Shown: piece by piece, positions 61,478 through 64,000 of the stretch
Numbering within the stretch: the first letter of the stretch is position 1
Layout of the letters: every line of letters begins with the position of its first letter
Assembly: GCA_964453665.1 (NCBI GenBank)
Contig: CAYVQT010000003.1
Span: 1 to 64,000, forward strand
Reading direction: 5' to 3'
DNA length: 64,000 bases
From: DAOUTY01 sp964453665
Lineage (GTDB): Bacteria; Chloroflexota; Dehalococcoidia; SZUA-161
Made by a program: the position numbers and the translations under genes
The notes under the pieces: model-generated
What the model was told of the DNA's origin: nothing
What the model saw: the letters and a program-made list of their open reading frames with translations, nothing else
Databases searched by the model: none

Positions 61478-62116
61478 TCATTCTTCGTGGTGCTTATTAC
61501 AATCAGTATGACGGATTTTCGCCTTCACTATCATTATGGTCCCGTACTTAAGGTAATCCCTTTTCTCCACGTGAAGCCGGTGCTTATTCAATAGTTCACC
61601 CAGACCTCCCTGCTCAATGTAATCCCTGGAGCATCTGAAATGGGACCAGCCTGCGAAGAACTCCACAATCCTTATTAAAAAGGCATATGCATTTCGTGGT
61701 AAAGGGGCCCTGAAATCAATGAAAACCAGGACGCCTTCACTTCTCACCACCCTTTTCATCTCGGATATCACCCTGTCCCTCGCCGGCCTTTCCTTTTCAT
61801 GCAGCGCCAGCGATATGGAAGCACAGTCAAAGGTGCTGTCCCGGAAAGGCAGGTTCCCGGCATCCGCTACCTGGAAAGAGACATCGGTTAGGCCGCGTTT
61901 TCTTCTGCTCTTGTCAGCTATTCTTACCATGCGGGGATCGAAGTCGATTCCGGCCGCGTTAACGCCTTTTCTGGCGTAGTGAAACACCTGATCTCCCGTG
62001 GCACAGCAGACATCCAGTACTCTGTCACCTTGTTTCATCCCGGCAAAATCAGGAGTATAGACCCTGATGTCATGCAATATGGGGTCAATCACCCTTGCGT
62101 AGGTCAAGATATACAT
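61478..62116 (-). CDS. Class I SAM-dependent methyltransferase
   Basis: 212 aa from the ATG at 62116 (AGGA nine bases upstream); an ATG 30 codons earlier lacks a site. Motif I 'RVLDVCCATGDQVFHYA', acidic loop 'VNAAGIDFDPRMVRIA', 'QVADAGNLPFRDSTFDCASISLALHE', and 'EMKRVVRSEGVLVFIDF' follow the UbiE/Methyltransf_11 order. Substrate is probably a quinone, lipid or small molecule. The partner MFS gene diverges 142 bp away. Confidence 0.85.
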   Translation of the reverse strand: MYILTYARVIDPILHDIRVYTPDFAGMKQGDRVLDVCCATGDQVFHYARKGVNAAGIDFDPRMVRIADKSRRKRGLTDVSFQVADAGNLPFRDSTFDCASISLALHEKERPARDRVISEMKRVVRSEGVLVFIDFRAPLPRNAYAFLIRIVEFFAGWSHFRCSRDYIEQGGLGELLNKHRLHVEKRDYLKYGTIMIVKAKIRHTDCNKHHEE

Positions 62117-62258
62117 GTGTTTGAATCCTAACACATGTCCCCGAGGCAAGCAAAAATGCACGATAGCTGTGTCATCGGCCAGATGGTATAATTCGGTGTA
62201 GCTCATAGATACGAGGCAATATGGATCATCGAATCAACCTCGCCGGCACGATAGCGGT

Positions 62259-63506
62259 ATGAAATCCAATCCAGCCCCCGGCCAGGGGCGCTTCTTCTAT
62301 GGCTGGGTGATAGTCGTATCCTGCCTGCTCGTATCCCTGGTAATCTTTGGCATCCGTTACTCCTTCGGTGTCTTCTTCACCCCTCTCGAGGAAGCATTCG
62401 GCTGGCCCCGGGCCACGACCTCCGGCGTATTTGCCACCTATATGATTCTGTCGTCGCTATTCGCCATCATCAGCGGTTGGGCCATCGATCGGTACGGGCC
62501 CAGGATGGTGGTCATCGGCATGGGGGTAATCACCGGCATCAGTTTGATTCTCACAGGCCGGGTGGAATCCCTGTGGCAGCTTTATCTCACATACAGTATC
62601 CTGCTGGCCATGGGGACAGGCGGCACCTATGCTATCGTAATGTCGACCGGCTCCCGCTGGTTTCTCAAACGGCGAGCCACCGCACTGGCCATCATCGGGT
62701 CAGGTGCCGGTCTGGGCACCCTCATCATGGCGCCCGTCTCCGCCCAGCTTATCGCCGCCTATGACTGGCGAACCTGCTTTGTGGCCCTGGCTATTATCGT
62801 CTGGATAACAGTAATACCCGCAGCCTGGTTTCTGAAAAAGGAACCCGGGGGAATCGGTGCCCCGCCCGATGGCGAACGGGAACACATGTCGCAAACGGAT
62901 ATCGGCGAATCAGCCGACTGGTCCAGGCACTTCTCCCTGACGGAGGCCCTGAAGACACGAAGCTTCTGGCTCTTTTTCCTCATCTGGTTCAGCTATTCCT
63001 TCTGCCTCCATCTGGTGTTGACACACGTGGTGCCGCGGGCTCAAGACGTTGGCATAGCGCCGGTGCAGGCTGCCGCTATAGTAAGCGTGATGGGTGCGGT
63101 CACCATTCCCTCTCGAATACTCATCGGCATACTCTCCGACAGGGTTGGCAGGAAGACAACAGGCATCGTTTGCGCCCTGATACACACTGTGGCCATGCTC
63201 TGGCTCATCGGCTCCACCGAGATGTGGATGTTCTACCTCTTTGCCGTGATCTACGGCATAGGCTACGGAGGGCTGGACCCTCCGATAGTTGCCCTGATCG
63301 GCGATGCCTTTGGACTGCGCCGGGTAGGTGTGATTATGGGGAGTTTGATAGTTGGCTGGGGACTGGGAGCAGCCCTGGGGCCGTACCTCGGCGGGCTCGT
63401 CTTCGACATCAGCAGCAGCTACAGCACAGCTTTTTTGGTTGCGGCGCTCGTCATGGTAATGGCAGCTATATTCATCTCGCGCCTAGATATATCCAAAAAT
63501 AGCTAG
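62259..63506 (+). CDS. MFS transporter (monocarboxylate/OFA-like)
   Basis: 415 aa, 12 membrane helices. 'GWVIVVSCLLVSLVIFGIRYSFGVFFTPLEEAFGW' starts helix 1 as in oxalate/formate and monocarboxylate transporters; the motif A loop 'GWAIDRYGPRMVV' lies between helices 2 and 3, and 'GILSDRVGRKTTGI' repeats it after helix 8. A hydrophilic loop of about 35 residues divides the halves. It probably moves a carboxylic acid by proton symport. Weak ribosome site. Confidence 0.9.
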   Translation: MKSNPAPGQGRFFYGWVIVVSCLLVSLVIFGIRYSFGVFFTPLEEAFGWPRATTSGVFATYMILSSLFAIISGWAIDRYGPRMVVIGMGVITGISLILTGRVESLWQLYLTYSILLAMGTGGTYAIVMSTGSRWFLKRRATALAIIGSGAGLGTLIMAPVSAQLIAAYDWRTCFVALAIIVWITVIPAAWFLKKEPGGIGAPPDGEREHMSQTDIGESADWSRHFSLTEALKTRSFWLFFLIWFSYSFCLHLVLTHVVPRAQDVGIAPVQAAAIVSVMGAVTIPSRILIGILSDRVGRKTTGIVCALIHTVAMLWLIGSTEMWMFYLFAVIYGIGYGGLDPPIVALIGDAFGLRRVGVIMGSLIVGWGLGAALGPYLGGLVFDISSSYSTAFLVAALVMVMAAIFISRLDISKNS

Positions 63507-63525
63507 CCAAGCGGTCACTACAACT

Positions 63526-64000
63526 TCAGGCGAAAACCCTCATCCGTGAGAGCAGCTCATTGACTTTAGCAAAAATCTCACCTCTGTTCTTCCGAAACCT
63601 CCTCCTGCTCTGCCTTTCCCGCGCCCAACCGTCGAAATCAGAGAGAAACAGGCAGGGGGCATGGCCCGAGTCGTCTATGATTTGCTCACGCTCCAGGGGT
63701 ATGCCCCGCGCAATCATCCCGCGCTCCATCGGCGTATCCCGACTCGGGTCGCAGGCGACCCACCCACCCAGCCAGACCTCACAGTCAACGTGGTCCTGCT
63801 CGACAGGTGCGTCACCCATGCGCTGCGCCATCTCTTCGTCACCGGTTATCGCCCCCCAGAGGCTCACCTCAGACCTGATACGATAGGCGCGGTACCTCGC
63901 TCGAATACCCAGAGACCTGAGCATGGCGACCAGGAGGTTGGTCTTGCCCGCGCACATCCCCCAGCCTTTGGCCAGCGTCTCCGAGGCCGTAACGTCCCAG
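63526..64000 (-). CDS. Transglutaminase-like protein, 5' truncated by the window edge
   Basis: The frame is open through the right edge; the ATG at 63957 lies inside the catalytic core. 'ETLAKGWGMCAGKTNLLVAMLRSLGIRARYRA' has the nucleophile Cys, 'DHVDCEVWLGGWVACDPSRD' the His and Asp of the triad. Transglutaminase-like folds in bacteria are usually cysteine peptidases or amidases. The last 60 residues are basic. The gene converges with the MFS gene. Confidence 0.8.
   Translation of the reverse strand, partial: WDVTASETLAKGWGMCAGKTNLLVAMLRSLGIRARYRAYRIRSEVSLWGAITGDEEMAQRMGDAPVEQDHVDCEVWLGGWVACDPSRDTPMERGMIARGIPLEREQIIDDSGHAPCLFLSDFDGWARERQSRRRFRKNRGEIFAKVNELLSRMRVFA

Noticed and set aside
1..64000. 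tRNA, rRNA, replication origin
   Set aside because: No cloverleaf with a TTCRANNC T-loop, no rRNA-like segment and no DnaA-box cluster was noticed on reading; a covariance-model search was not possible.

Overview
This window looks like a contig from an anaerobic, uncultivated bacterium of the phylum Chloroflexota, probably class Dehalococcoidia. That placement is inferred from gene style: many unlinked FAD oxidoreductases, a FixC/FixX-like pair, a UPF0200-like kinase, a DUF1847 protein, GAF/PAS/HD-GYP signalling proteins, and intergenic space full of short palindromes. No rRNA or tRNA gene was seen, so it is not proven. Gene starts were moved from the longest frame to the best ribosome site where one is visible.

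Layout. 1-2.3 kb: a left-truncated DUF1214 protein and a sulfotransferase. 2.6-10 kb: a tandem-HTH regulator, a FixC/FixX-like electron-transfer pair, a possible SCP2-like protein, a ketosteroid-dehydrogenase-like flavoprotein, an SDR and a thioesterase. 10.3-15.8 kb: a half-size RND protein, a MerR/RsbRD-like regulator, a kinase-like ATPase, a dCMP deaminase and a zinc alcohol dehydrogenase. 15.9-21.7 kb: a minus-strand run with a ThDP enzyme, three cysteine-rich paralogues, two NIPSNAP-like proteins and a START-like protein. 22.3-38.2 kb: signalling (class III cyclase, ECF sigma with FecR partner, HD-GYP, chagasin-like lipoprotein, double receiver, sensor kinase, OmpR regulator, diguanylate cyclase, small MerR). 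38.6-49.8 kb: five CrtI-like flavoproteins, four of them forming two duplicated A-B pairs around an FMN protein and a split-barrel protein, then a divergent ketol-acid reductoisomerase-like protein. 50-55.1 kb: enoyl-CoA hydratase, fumarate-reductase-like flavoprotein, alpha/beta hydrolase and hypB-hypA. 55.3-56.0 kb: a TrmH/SpoU RNA methyltransferase. 60.6-64 kb: DUF1847, a methyltransferase, an MFS transporter and a truncated transglutaminase-like protein.

The most striking part is a low-GC island at about 56,046-60,331, inserted exactly after the 3' end of the methyltransferase gene. A second, about 91% identical copy of the last 165 bp of that gene lies at the far side. The island carries a three-gene operon with overlapping reading frames: a thymidylate-synthase-fold protein with an altered active site, a radical SAM protein with a complete seven-cysteine SPASM domain, and an Fe-S uracil-DNA-glycosylase-like protein fused to a Panacea/SocA-like C-terminal domain. 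It has its own strong promoter and a repeated GGCAAATT motif in the leader. A role in pyrimidine or DNA-base modification, or in defence, is a hypothesis.

Intergenic regions hold at least seven families of imperfect palindromes. Several sit beside stop codons, one supplies a stop codon, and one longer copy pair flanks the sensor kinase and receiver genes as inverted repeats.
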